The notes below the pieces were generated by a model, which was not told where the DNA came from, did no database searches, and worked only from the letters and a program-made list of their open reading frames with translations. DNA of 64,000 nucleotides from Sulfitobacter sp. HGT1 (lineage in GTDB: Bacteria > Pseudomonadota > Alphaproteobacteria > Rhodobacterales > Rhodobacteraceae), in assembly GCF_013282155.1 (NCBI RefSeq), contig NZ_BLWI01000003.1:27559-91558 (forward strand), in the 5' to 3' direction. Below, in pieces: positions 15,818 through 23,839 of this stretch. Numbering within the stretch: the stretch's first letter is position 1; every line of letters starts with the position of its first letter. The position numbers and the translations under genes were made by a program.

Positions 15818-16861
15818 TCATAGCCAATCTTTGATCTTCGCCGCGATCTGGCTGACTGTCATGCCGTACATCTCGTGCAAAGTCGGCAAAGCGCCCGCTT
15901 CAAGGAACTCGTCTGGAAGACCAATCATTCGGAACGTCGGGGTTACTCCGTTCGTCAGCAGGGTCCGCGCAACCGCCTCACCAAGCCCGCCAACAACGGT
16001 GTGGTTTTCGGCCGTAACGACCAGACGACCGCCCTTCTGCGCTTCCGCAAGGATTGTCTGGGTATCCAGCGGCTTAATCGTCGGGACATGCAGCACGGCA
16101 GCCTCTACCCCATCCGCCTCAAGTTGGACGGCGGCGTCCAGCGCACGCATGGTCATGAAACCTGTCGAGATGATTAAGGCATCCTTCCCGTCGCGTATGA
16201 TCTGCGCTTTGCCCAGCTCGAACTTGTAGTCTGGTTTGTGGCGAGTCAGAACGCTCGGAACCTTGCCCCGTGGCAGTCGCGAATAAACTGGACCGTTATG
16301 CGCAGCAATCTGCGGCACCATGCCTGCGATATCGTCAGCATCACACGGGTCAATGATCGTCATGTTCGGCAGGCCCCGAAAAATCGCCAGGTCCTCTGTC
16401 GCCTGGTGGCTGGGACCGTAGCCAGTGGTGAGTCCTGGAAGGGCGCAAATGATCTTGACCGGCAGGTTTTCTTCGGCAATCGCCATTGCAATGAAGTCAT
16501 AAGCGCGCCGCGAGGCGAAGACAGCATAAGTCGTGGCAAAGGGATTAAAACCTTCCCGTGCCAGCCCGGCGGCGGCCGACATCAACAACTGTTCCGCCAT
16601 ACCCATTTGGTAGAACCGGTCCGGCATCGCTTTGGCGAAGATATGCAGATCTGTGTATTTGGCGAGATCGGCGGACAGACCGACAATCTTGTCGTCTTTC
16701 CGGGCGGCCTCGACCAGGGCAAGGCCGAAAGGCGCCGCCACCGTGTCATAGCCCTCTGCCGCCAAGGAGGCGATCATCGCGGTCGTTGCAACCTTCTGAC
16801 CGTCCGGGCCCAGCCGGACCGTGCGCGGCTCGTATTTGCGCTTCATCGAGGCGAGGGTCAT
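15818..16861 (-). CDS. Transketolase family, C-terminal subunit
   Basis: A 347-residue protein corresponding to the pyrimidine-binding and C-terminal domains of transketolase, encoded separately from the N-terminal subunit. The conserved glutamate that activates thiamine diphosphate is in GMAEQLLMSAAAGLAREG. The stretch LPGLTTGYGPSHQATEDLAIFRGLPN is typical of the domain. The ATG at 16861 overlaps the stop codon of the N-terminal subunit (ATGA); an in-frame extension further upstream is a shadow of that gene. The two subunits would form a heterodimeric enzyme moving two-carbon units between sugars. Confidence 0.92.
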   Translation of the reverse strand: MTLASMKRKYEPRTVRLGPDGQKVATTAMIASLAAEGYDTVAAPFGLALVEAARKDDKIVGLSADLAKYTDLHIFAKAMPDRFYQMGMAEQLLMSAAAGLAREGFNPFATTYAVFASRRAYDFIAMAIAEENLPVKIICALPGLTTGYGPSHQATEDLAIFRGLPNMTIIDPCDADDIAGMVPQIAAHNGPVYSRLPRGKVPSVLTRHKPDYKFELGKAQIIRDGKDALIISTGFMTMRALDAAVQLEADGVEAAVLHVPTIKPLDTQTILAEAQKGGRLVVTAENHTVVGGLGEAVARTLLTNGVTPTFRMIGLPDEFLEAGALPTLHEMYGMTVSQIAAKIKDWL

Positions 16862-17709
16862 TGCGGCTTTCCTTCTTCCAGCTTGGCCAGGGCTTTGGAC
16901 CATTCGTCGGCTTCCACGCGCACGAAGTGGGTGATTTCGCGGCTTTCCAGGAAATCTACGCCCTTGCACATGCGTGTGTCGAAAATGATGACACGCGGTC
17001 CGGCATGGTCGGTGTTGCGTGCCTCATCGAATGCGGTCACGACGGCATCAAGATCGTTTCCATCCACCCGCTGCGCGTGCCAGCCGAAGGCGGCCCATTT
17101 TTTCTCTTCATCCCCTTGCGCCAGCGCCGCGCGCGTCGGCCCGTCAGCCTGCTGATTGTTGAAATCGACCAGACAAATCAGGTTGTCGAGCTTCCACTGA
17201 ACGGCAGACATGACCGCTTCCCAGGTCGATCCTTCACCCAGTTCGCCGTCCGACATGAGGTTGTAGACGAAGGCGGGGCTTTCCTTGCGCTTTAGGCCAA
17301 GAGCCGCGCCGACAGCGATGCCCAGACCGTGACCCAACGATCCACCGGTAATTTCCATACCGGGCGTGTAGGACGCCATGCCAGACATGGGCATCCGGCT
17401 ATCGTCCATACCATAGGTTTCAAGCTCGTCCTCCGGCAAGATTCCTGCCTCCATCAACACCGAATAAAGCGCGATGGCATAGTGACCGATAGAGAGGTAA
17501 AAGCGATCCCGACCTTCCCATTCAGGGTCTTCTGGCCGGTATTCGAGTGCATGGAAATACGACGCGGCAAGTACGTCCGCCACGCCGAGAGCCTGGCCGA
17601 TATAGCCTTGTCCCTGAACCTCGCCCATCAAGAGCGCTTTGCGCCGGATGTTCCACGCGCGTCGCTCGAGCGAGACGTTGGATTCAGAATGTCGACGGAC
17701 TGTTTCCAT
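16858..17709 (-). CDS. Transketolase family, N-terminal subunit
   Basis: A 283-residue protein corresponding to the thiamine-diphosphate-binding domain of transketolase. The cofactor motif runs from SDGELGEGSTWEAV to DFNNQQADG (about residues 153-189), with ITGGSLGHGLGIAVGAALG before it. The ATG at 17709 is chosen because GGGAGG lies at correct spacing. It is the first gene of the operon (transketolase N, transketolase C, SDR, dctP, dctQ, dctM). Split transketolases of this kind serve dedicated catabolic routes, for example apulose 4-phosphate or sulfo-sugar cleavage, but no kinase is present here, so neither route can be assigned. Confidence 0.92.
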   Translation of the reverse strand: METVRRHSESNVSLERRAWNIRRKALLMGEVQGQGYIGQALGVADVLAASYFHALEYRPEDPEWEGRDRFYLSIGHYAIALYSVLMEAGILPEDELETYGMDDSRMPMSGMASYTPGMEITGGSLGHGLGIAVGAALGLKRKESPAFVYNLMSDGELGEGSTWEAVMSAVQWKLDNLICLVDFNNQQADGPTRAALAQGDEEKKWAAFGWHAQRVDGNDLDAVVTAFDEARNTDHAGPRVIIFDTRMCKGVDFLESREITHFVRVEADEWSKALAKLEEGKPQ

Positions 17710-18093
17710 GATTTCCTCCCTTTGCCCAGTTGGGCGTCGGAGGAATTGATAGCAGAGCACACTTCACCGGTCTTTTATCTAAATTTACAGACTTTGTTAG
17801 CTCAGCTTAAATGATTTTCATAATCTACGGAACGACTACAGCCAGACCGGCCGCTCTCAAATCAGGTCGTTGGCATCGGCCAAGTTTGGCCGCTGCAATG
17901 TCTGTCTGACACGGATTGTACCAGTTCGCGCCCGACGCAGCATTGGTCAAAATGCGCTCTTTGCTGCCGAATGCGTCTGCGGCGTGTCCCAAAAAACAGG
18001 CGACCTGACAACGGCCATTCAAACTGCCTGTAAAATTTAGGTGTCAGCGCGGTGCTGATGTCTGGGTTTGGCGGGAGGATTGGAGGGCGTAAT
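17710..18093. other. Divergent promoter region and right edge of the island
   Basis: Between the transketolase operon and the integrase. Bases 17750-17830 are AT-rich and should contain the operon promoter and a LysR binding site, but no box could be assigned with confidence. From 18044 onward the sequence is the homologous flank shared with the dead integrase copy. Confidence 0.5.
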
Positions 18094-18726
18094 ATGCCAA
18101 GAGTCCAACTTCCCGCTGTCACCCCGAAACGAAGACCCTGGAACAAGGGCCGGATCATCGGCCAGAAACGACCACTGTTGCCGAAACAGGTCTGGGCGAT
18201 CCGCGCGCGGCTCGAACTGTCGGGCAACCTGCGCGATCTTGCGCTTTTCAACGTGGCCATCGACAGCAAACTGCGAGGATGCGATCTGGTGAAACTGGCG
18301 GTTGCTGATCTGGTCAAAGATGACCGCGTGCGGGAGCGAGTCTCTGTGATCCAGAGCAAAACCAAGCGGCCCGTTCAATTCGAACTGACGGAAAACACGC
18401 GCCAAACTGTCCTGGCTTGGGTCAAGTCGCCCGAGATGTTTGCGTGCCGGTACATGTTCCCGAGTCGGTTCCATGACCGCCCACACATCTCGACGCGCCA
18501 GTACGGTCGGCTCGTCCGCGACTGGGTGACCGCGATTGGTTTAGAACCGAGCGGGTATGGCACCCATTCGCTTCGTCGGACGAAAGCGGCCGAAATTTAC
18601 CGAAAGACTGGCAATCTTCGCGCAGTTCAGCTGCTCCTTGGTCACACCAAAGTGGACAGCACTGTGCGCTACCTTGGCGTTGAGCTGGAAGACGCTCTGA
18701 GCATCGCCGAGCAGATCGACATTTGA
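18094..18726 (+). CDS. Tyrosine-type site-specific integrase
   Basis: A compact 210-residue tyrosine recombinase, without a large N-terminal arm-binding domain. The catalytic set is complete by eye: Arg61 (SKLRGCDL), Lys89/91 (SKTKRP), His158 and Arg161 (HSLRR), His184 (LLGHT) and Tyr193 (VRYLG). The ATG at 18094 follows GGAGGG at 7 bases. A 12-bp hairpin follows the stop. It sits at the right edge of the TRAP island, and its dead twin lies 17 kb away in opposite orientation. Small integrases like this are common on roseobacter plasmids and may act on local inverted sites; its target is unknown. Confidence 0.9.
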   Translation: MPRVQLPAVTPKRRPWNKGRIIGQKRPLLPKQVWAIRARLELSGNLRDLALFNVAIDSKLRGCDLVKLAVADLVKDDRVRERVSVIQSKTKRPVQFELTENTRQTVLAWVKSPEMFACRYMFPSRFHDRPHISTRQYGRLVRDWVTAIGLEPSGYGTHSLRRTKAAEIYRKTGNLRAVQLLLGHTKVDSTVRYLGVELEDALSIAEQIDI

Positions 18727-18732
18727 GCCACG

Positions 18733-18760
18733 TTGGCGGACGGCATGTGCCGTTCGCCAA
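18733..18760 (+). terminator. Stem-loop after the integrase gene
   Basis: TTGGCGGACGGC and GCCGTTCGCCAA form a 12-bp stem (one G-T wobble) around ATGT, 6 bases after the stop codon. The dead copy keeps a homologous stem at about 346-373. No T-run follows, so it may also be a recombinase-related site. Confidence 0.6.
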
Positions 18761-19041
18761 TCCAGACCGGACTTGCGTACGCGGCGCAGCGGTGGTTCTG
18801 ATTGAGCCCTCTTTGCCGAATTTCTGCGATGCAGCTAAAGTCTGCTATCCCGGTGGAGGCAAAAACGTTCAACAACCACTTGGGTTTTGAACGGGGTTTA
18901 AGGCAGCATCGAACGAGGAGTTTCGTGGTTGTGCCAAAAAGGAGGGTTTTTGGAACAAGGCAGAATTTAAATCTACTTGAAGAGAAACAGTGCATCGACC
19001 ATCAGTGATCAGAGCACGTCAACGACATGGAAGTTTAAGGA

Positions 19042-19860
19042 ATGATGAGCGCCGATGTCCGCAGGAATGCGAAGATCCCTGCAGCAATATTTACGGTAGT
19101 TGCCCTTTTTGTCGGGCTTGCACTTTTAGCGTTGCAGATGATCCTACGGATGGAGTTGATGGCCCCTGGGCTTCAGTATATTTGCGCTGAGGGCCAGTTA
19201 ACATTTTGCTTTGCAAATGTTGATCAAGCCAGCGCGATTTCGCGCGCCCCTTTGGCATTCCTAGTTTACTTGGCTCTGATTCCCGCATTCCTCGCAGTGC
19301 TTGTGATGCGCCTACAAAAAACCATGCCACTTCATTTCAAGGCATGGGTCGTTGCGGCGATGTGGCTAGCTCTTGCATGTTACCTCGCCGTTCCAATCAC
19401 CAGTATAAATTTCCCCTCATCGTTATCGGGTCCTGTCGCGCCAGATGGCTGGACGCTTTATCCACCTTTGTCGTCATCCTCCTCGTCTTATCAAATTGAT
19501 GCGATCCTTAATTCGCTACAAATGAACAAGGTGGTAGTTGCGATACTCTTAGCCCTAAGCCTGTTCGGTTTTACAATTGCCGGATTTAATCGACTGCGCT
19601 CCACCTTTTCAAAGGTCGTGCGAATAGGTTTCGCCACTTTGATGATCTGGATGACCTGGATGCTCATCTCACGGCTAAGCTATTTTCTGGGATTCATAAG
19701 TATGGATCGGAATTTTGGGACCGTATTTTTTGACCCCGCCTTGCAGCCGGACAAAGACTTTCCGACACGTTTTTTAGAACTTTTGGACGGCCCAGAAATA
19801 TGGTACATAGCGCCGGCACTCTGTTGTTTGGTTCTTTGGTTTTTAGCTAGACGAACATAG
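19042..19860 (+). CDS. Cytochrome oxidase subunit I-derived membrane protein lacking metal ligands
   Basis: A 272-residue protein with about six membrane segments. Four stretches match, in order, the first half of cytochrome c oxidase subunit I: LRMELMAPGLQYICAEG (35-51) after the first helix, GWTLYPPLS (136-144), DRNFGTVFFDPA (222-233) and GPEIWYI (250-256, where the oxidase has HPEVY). The oxidase ligands are gone: the protein contains a single histidine (His98, in a loop-like PLHFK), the HPEVY histidine is Gly, and the part carrying the other ligands is absent because the protein ends there. It cannot bind haem or CuB as an oxidase does. The frame is uninterrupted, with AAGGA before the start. 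Role unknown: a relic, or a protein recruited to a new role. Confidence 0.75.
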   Translation: MMSADVRRNAKIPAAIFTVVALFVGLALLALQMILRMELMAPGLQYICAEGQLTFCFANVDQASAISRAPLAFLVYLALIPAFLAVLVMRLQKTMPLHFKAWVVAAMWLALACYLAVPITSINFPSSLSGPVAPDGWTLYPPLSSSSSSYQIDAILNSLQMNKVVVAILLALSLFGFTIAGFNRLRSTFSKVVRIGFATLMIWMTWMLISRLSYFLGFISMDRNFGTVFFDPALQPDKDFPTRFLELLDGPEIWYIAPALCCLVLWFLARRT

Positions 19861-19900
19861 CCTTCCAAAAAGGACCGTTTGTTGAACGGTTCGCTGGACA

Positions 19901-19985
19901 GGACATTCGCGCACGTGCAGCGAAGGTCTGAAATGTCCCGCGTAGTGTAAGTTGATACGGTGCGCAGCGAATGGCCGCAATCGTC
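19901..19985. repeat. Dispersed intergenic repeat, copy 1
   Basis: Begins GGACATTCGCGC and continues with GCAGCGAAGGT and TGTCC elements, then GCGCAGCGAATGGCCGCAA. A related copy with the same order of elements lies at 54398-54470. It fills the gap between the oxidase-like gene and the end of virB11. Confidence 0.5.
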
Positions 19986-19999
19986 GCGCTTTATTGAGC

Positions 20000-20980
20000 C
20001 TAGTTGGGCAAATAGAACTCAGCGATTCCACGTTTCCCGTCCATTCGACCCAATTGGACGATAACATCGATCGACTTCTGAATGTACTTCCGCACCTCAG
20101 CGAAGGTGAGCGGCGTGCCCGCTTGTAAGACCATTATGGCTAACCGATCGATTGCCAGCTCAGCTGTTTCCGCATGGATGGTTGAGACTGACCCACCATG
20201 TCCGGTGTTGATCGCTTCGAGGTAAGTTAAGGCTTCGTCCCCGCGCAGTTCCCCAACGATGATACGGTCCGGGCGCATCCGCAAAGACGCCTGCAGAAGC
20301 GCGTGAGCGCTTCTCTGTGATCCAGTGCTGCGACTTGCCAGCAGGGCTACGGTGTTGGGTTGGCTAGGGAACAGTTCAAACGCATCTTCAATCGTGATCA
20401 GCCGTTCGCCATCATCGACATGAGTAAGAAGATGTCGGGCAAAGGTGGTCTTGCCAGTCGATGTGCCACCACTGATCAATATATTGAGCCTTTGATGTAC
20501 CAAGGCCTCTAACGCGGCTTCGAGGTTTTCTTCAGCTTGGCTGGCAATGTCTTTCATCTTTTCAGCTCTCAGTTGGTCGAGCGAGACAGCTTTGCCAAAA
20601 AGATAGGATGGTTTGTACCCCTGCACGCCCGCTGTAGCGAACAGACGGATAGTGATCGAGGCACCCTGTTCAATGGCAGGTGGAACCGCGACCTGAACTC
20701 TCAGAGGTCGGCCTGCATATTCAACTTTGCCAGACACCAGCGGGTTTTTCTCTGATACGCGGGCATTGGCATCACCGACGATTGTCTGCGCCATATTGAA
20801 TGCCGTGCTACGGTCAACTGTCTGACCTTCATGACGCATTGCCGCGTCACCTGCGGCTTCGACCCAGACTTTTCCATCAGGGTTGATTGCGATTTCGACG
20901 ACATCGTCGCGCAGCAGCAAATCGCGAAACGGCTCAAGATATCGCTCTAAGTAGGACGCAGGCAGCGGGGGTTGGCTCAA
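20000..20980 (-). CDS. virB11: VirB11 secretion ATPase
   Basis: A 326-residue cytosolic hexameric ATPase of the PulE/VirB11 family that powers pilus assembly and switches VirB4 and VirD4 between pilus and transfer modes. Walker A is GGTSTGKTT (171-179). The Asp box (LITIEDAFEL), Walker B region (RIIVGELRGDEAL) and His box (GHGGSVSTIHAE) follow in order. Length is normal. It is the last gene of the virB operon, overlapping the end of virB10 by 4 bases. No other tra gene follows; the next gene on this strand belongs to another unit. Confidence 0.96.
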   Translation of the reverse strand: MSQPPLPASYLERYLEPFRDLLLRDDVVEIAINPDGKVWVEAAGDAAMRHEGQTVDRSTAFNMAQTIVGDANARVSEKNPLVSGKVEYAGRPLRVQVAVPPAIEQGASITIRLFATAGVQGYKPSYLFGKAVSLDQLRAEKMKDIASQAEENLEAALEALVHQRLNILISGGTSTGKTTFARHLLTHVDDGERLITIEDAFELFPSQPNTVALLASRSTGSQRSAHALLQASLRMRPDRIIVGELRGDEALTYLEAINTGHGGSVSTIHAETAELAIDRLAIMVLQAGTPLTFAEVRKYIQKSIDVIVQLGRMDGKRGIAEFYLPN

Positions 20981-22410
20981 TAGATCACCACATCGCGGTC
21001 GACGAGAACTGTCACGGATGCACCTTGATCAATATAAATAGTGGGTGAGATCGAAACCTGCTCGGCGATCACAGACCCCACAGCGTCTTCCAGATCTCCG
21101 GAAACCCCCTCAAGCACTTCGCTGGCTGTTTCATTGTCAGTACTGTTTGCGGCAACTGCTGGTGCTGCGCCAATGAGGGAGATCAGCGCGGCCCCACCAA
21201 AACGTTCAGCAAACTTTGTGTCGACGATCCCAGTTAACCCAGAGCGCCCAAGCTGGTCGCCGCCAACAGAGGCAATTTCAATCGACGTCCCATCTGGGGT
21301 TAGAACGCGGGTCCATAGGATCAGGATACGTTTCTGGTTCAACTCAATTCCAGACCGATATTGGCCAAAAAGACGCGAGCCGCGCGGGATTAGGATTTGA
21401 TCGCCAGAAAAGGCAGGCACCGGTTCAGACACAACCGCCACAACAGAGCCCGGCAAGTCGCTGTTGATAGCTGTTTGCAAGGCAGCTTGAATGACAGAGC
21501 CTTGGGAGAGCGTTCTCTCTGGAAAGGCCATCTGGGACGCTTCTTGAATTTCCAGTGGCCTTGCGCCTTGCCGGAGATACTGTTCGTTTTCGGTCAGGGT
21601 GGGTCCATCTGTTCCTGCCACAGCAGCATTTGGACTTGTTCCGTCAGCGGATGCGGTCCGTGGGCCATCTGCATAAACGACCGAAGGAGAAACGATCTGG
21701 GCGGTCAGCAATTCTTGCGCAACACGTTCGGCTTCACGCTGACGCTGCTCTTCCTCCTGCCGCTGGCGTTCTTCAAGCAACCGTTGATCTGCAATCAGAC
21801 CATCGCGCGCCATTTCTGCCTCAAGACCTTCGCGCTGCGCACGTTCAGCGTCCAGCATGGCCTGCAGGCCGGCCAAACGTGCTTCGTTCTGCCGCTGCGC
21901 GTTTTCTATTTCGGTGTCTTTGGCGGCAATGGAGGCTTCAAGCGCATCGGTTTGGACTTGGAACGCCTCTCGCAGATCAGAGACGGCTTCCTGAATTTCG
22001 GCGTTGCGGGCAGATTGGCTCGCAGCAAGCGCTTCCCTCAGTTTCGCGATTTCCTCCAGCACCGCTGCACTGGGTTCTGCGGGTGCCGGCGCAGGGGCCG
22101 GCACATCGAGCGCCTCTTCAACTGCTATAAGTGCATCGTTGACCCGTTGTTCCGCTTCATCCGGCGGAAATTCCAACCGCCCACCATTTCCGGTGCGTTG
22201 ATCCTGAAAGGTCTCAACGTCAGACGTTTCTAAGCCTTTGGCTCTTTCTTGCAGATTTGTTGCCAGAAAGTAGGCAGCACCACCGCCGCCAAGCGCAAGC
22301 GCGATCGCCAATGCCCCGACACCTATATTACCGCCACGGCGTTTGGTCTTGTTCTTCTGGCTGAACGTGCTCAGGCGGTCCTGAAGGTCGGGTGTGTTCT
22401 CATCAGCCAT
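20977..22410 (-). CDS. virB10: VirB10 core-complex protein
   Basis: A 477-residue inner-to-outer-membrane scaffold of the T4SS core. After a short basic cytosolic tail comes one membrane helix (about residues 29-50). A Pro/Ala linker follows, then a long Glu/Gln/Arg-rich coiled coil (about 110-235, longer than in Agrobacterium VirB10), then the TrbI/VirB10 beta-barrel domain (about 285-477) with SQGSVIQAALQTAINSDLPG, IPRGSRLFGQY and a hydrophobic antenna segment near FGGAALISLIGAAPAVAA. It is coupled to virB11 by a 4-base overlap and follows virB9 by 2 bases. Confidence 0.95.
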   Translation of the reverse strand: MADENTPDLQDRLSTFSQKNKTKRRGGNIGVGALAIALALGGGGAAYFLATNLQERAKGLETSDVETFQDQRTGNGGRLEFPPDEAEQRVNDALIAVEEALDVPAPAPAPAEPSAAVLEEIAKLREALAASQSARNAEIQEAVSDLREAFQVQTDALEASIAAKDTEIENAQRQNEARLAGLQAMLDAERAQREGLEAEMARDGLIADQRLLEERQRQEEEQRQREAERVAQELLTAQIVSPSVVYADGPRTASADGTSPNAAVAGTDGPTLTENEQYLRQGARPLEIQEASQMAFPERTLSQGSVIQAALQTAINSDLPGSVVAVVSEPVPAFSGDQILIPRGSRLFGQYRSGIELNQKRILILWTRVLTPDGTSIEIASVGGDQLGRSGLTGIVDTKFAERFGGAALISLIGAAPAVAANSTDNETASEVLEGVSGDLEDAVGSVIAEQVSISPTIYIDQGASVTVLVDRDVVIY

Positions 22411-22412
22411 GA

Positions 22413-23144
22413 TCAGTTGCTCACATAAATTGCGCTGTCATCGCGCAAGGCGCAGATGGCCTCGTCGCCAATCCGCAAGGTCCAGAATTGGTTCACGCCA
22501 AGCACGCGCACGATGTTGCCTTGTTGAGTCCAGTTCACGGTGCGCTCCCGGCCTTGATCGTCGGCCTTAAAGACTGCGGGTTGGCGTCCGTTTTCGGGGA
22601 AGGTGAAGTATGTGTACCGCCCGTCATCGTAGATATGGGTTGGACGGAAATCCCCTTCGCCCGCGACGCGGTAGCTGTAGTTGCGCGGGGCCTCAAAGCC
22701 TTTGGGTTGGGTACTAGCAGCTGCCGCGCGACGCTCATCCTCTGGATAGAGAAACCGCACCTCAAAAAACATGCCCGAGCGACCCGGAATGGCCCCTTCG
22801 CGCAGATGGAAGGAATAGGTCCTGCGGTTGGTGATCACTGTCATGTTGGTCGAGGCACCTTGCACATGCGGCTTGATGGTCAGCACGTTTCCGAGCTCGG
22901 GGATCGGATCGACTTGGAAACTCTCGGTGTCGCCAACAATGACCGCATCAAACCGTTCGCCTGGCCCGAAGTGGATAGTTGTTGAGTGGCGCAGATCAGT
23001 CTCGATGACGAAGACTTGGTTTTCGAAGTAAGTGGCGATGCGCACACGATCGTCGAGCGCGCCGCTGCGCGGCACGGACTCTGACAGGGCAGGGGACGCC
23101 GAAAGCAATGCGGCAGCGCAGATCAAACGGGCAGCGATATTCAA
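22413..23144 (-). CDS. virB9: VirB9 core-complex protein
   Basis: A 243-residue periplasmic protein with a signal peptide (NIAARLICAAALLSASPALSES) and a CagX/VirB9 fold; it forms the outer-membrane ring with VirB7 and VirB10. Family segments include RIATYFENQVFVIETDL, the NMTVITNRRTYSFHL strand pair and the C-terminal VNQFWTLRIGDEAICALR. No ATG fits: a TTG at 23144 lies 4 bases after the virB8 stop, with GGAG about 10 bases upstream, and gives the proper signal peptide. Longer in-frame versions overlap virB8 and lack a sensible N-terminus. Confidence 0.92.
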   Translation of the reverse strand: MNIAARLICAAALLSASPALSESVPRSGALDDRVRIATYFENQVFVIETDLRHSTTIHFGPGERFDAVIVGDTESFQVDPIPELGNVLTIKPHVQGASTNMTVITNRRTYSFHLREGAIPGRSGMFFEVRFLYPEDERRAAAASTQPKGFEAPRNYSYRVAGEGDFRPTHIYDDGRYTYFTFPENGRQPAVFKADDQGRERTVNWTQQGNIVRVLGVNQFWTLRIGDEAICALRDDSAIYVSN

Positions 23145-23148
23145 GGGA

Positions 23149-23820
23149 TCAGTTCTCCAAAGTCTCGGCGTCGACGCGGTATGAGGTGACCACGAAGCCC
23201 AAGGGGTTGGCCCAGACATCCTGAAGGCGCTGGCGAGTTTCTGGTTCAAAGGCGTAGCCAGCAGTGGCCACATAGCTGCGCGTCACGGTGCGGGTATCGC
23301 GCGTGCGGCGCAGGGTGCGGGTAAAGCGGATCTGTGCGACGCCAGGTTCGATCTGGTTCACGGACTTGATCACAACTTCGATGACGGCATCGCGGCCATA
23401 AACAGCGATTGGGTAATCTTCGTTGGACGAGGTCCAAAGGTCGCGCAGGGTGCGTGCGGCATCTCCGTCGGATCGTTCAAGAACGGAATTGATCCGTTGT
23501 TCGCCGTCGGTCAGGTCATAGGTTTCTCGGTCATCCACATAAGCCACAAGGTTGGCCTGAATAATGGCATCGCTCTCGGACAGGGACAGTGCTTGGACTG
23601 CAGCCACTCGGTCCATTTGGCCGGTTTCCTTGTCCACGACGACAACGAATGTCTCGATCGACTTGAGTGGAAACACACTCGCTCCAGCGACAATTCCTGC
23701 CAGCCCGACCAGAACGCCAGCGGCGGCCACAAAATAGGCAAAGCGTTCGCGTCTTCGCGGGCCGTAAATAAAATCCACTGCAAAAGCGTCACTTTGATCT
23801 TGGCTTGTTTGGCTTTTCAT
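23149..23820 (-). CDS. virB8: VirB8 inner-membrane assembly protein
   Basis: A 223-residue bitopic protein with a cytosolic N-terminus, one membrane helix (about residues 28-50, YFVAAAGVLVGLAGIVAG) and a periplasmic VirB8 domain. The latter contains ETFVVVVDKETGQMDRV, the LVAYVDDRETYD region and the C-terminal VWANPLGFVVTSYRVD, which is the typical NPLGF signature of the family. It nucleates T4SS assembly at the inner membrane. It lies between virB6 (19 bases) and virB9 (4 bases). Confidence 0.94.
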   Translation of the reverse strand: MKSQTSQDQSDAFAVDFIYGPRRRERFAYFVAAAGVLVGLAGIVAGASVFPLKSIETFVVVVDKETGQMDRVAAVQALSLSESDAIIQANLVAYVDDRETYDLTDGEQRINSVLERSDGDAARTLRDLWTSSNEDYPIAVYGRDAVIEVVIKSVNQIEPGVAQIRFTRTLRRTRDTRTVTRSYVATAGYAFEPETRQRLQDVWANPLGFVVTSYRVDAETLEN

Positions 23821-23839
23821 TTTTGGTGTTGGTCTTTCA

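Larger units (their letters stand above)
18044..18760 (+). repeat. Right arm of ~715-bp inverted integrase repeat
   Basis: This arm carries the intact integrase and pairs with the inverted left arm at 346-1060. Homology covers about 50 bases of 5' flank, the whole gene and the stem-loop after the stop codon. Confidence 0.85.

Noticed and set aside
16238..17155. A 305-codon plus-strand frame opposite the transketolase genes
   Set aside because: It is antisense to well-supported transketolase subunits and reads as low-complexity Arg/Ser-rich sequence.
19042..19860. Functional cytochrome oxidase subunit I
   Set aside because: It has only one histidine in total, the second half of the protein is missing and no other oxidase subunit genes are nearby.
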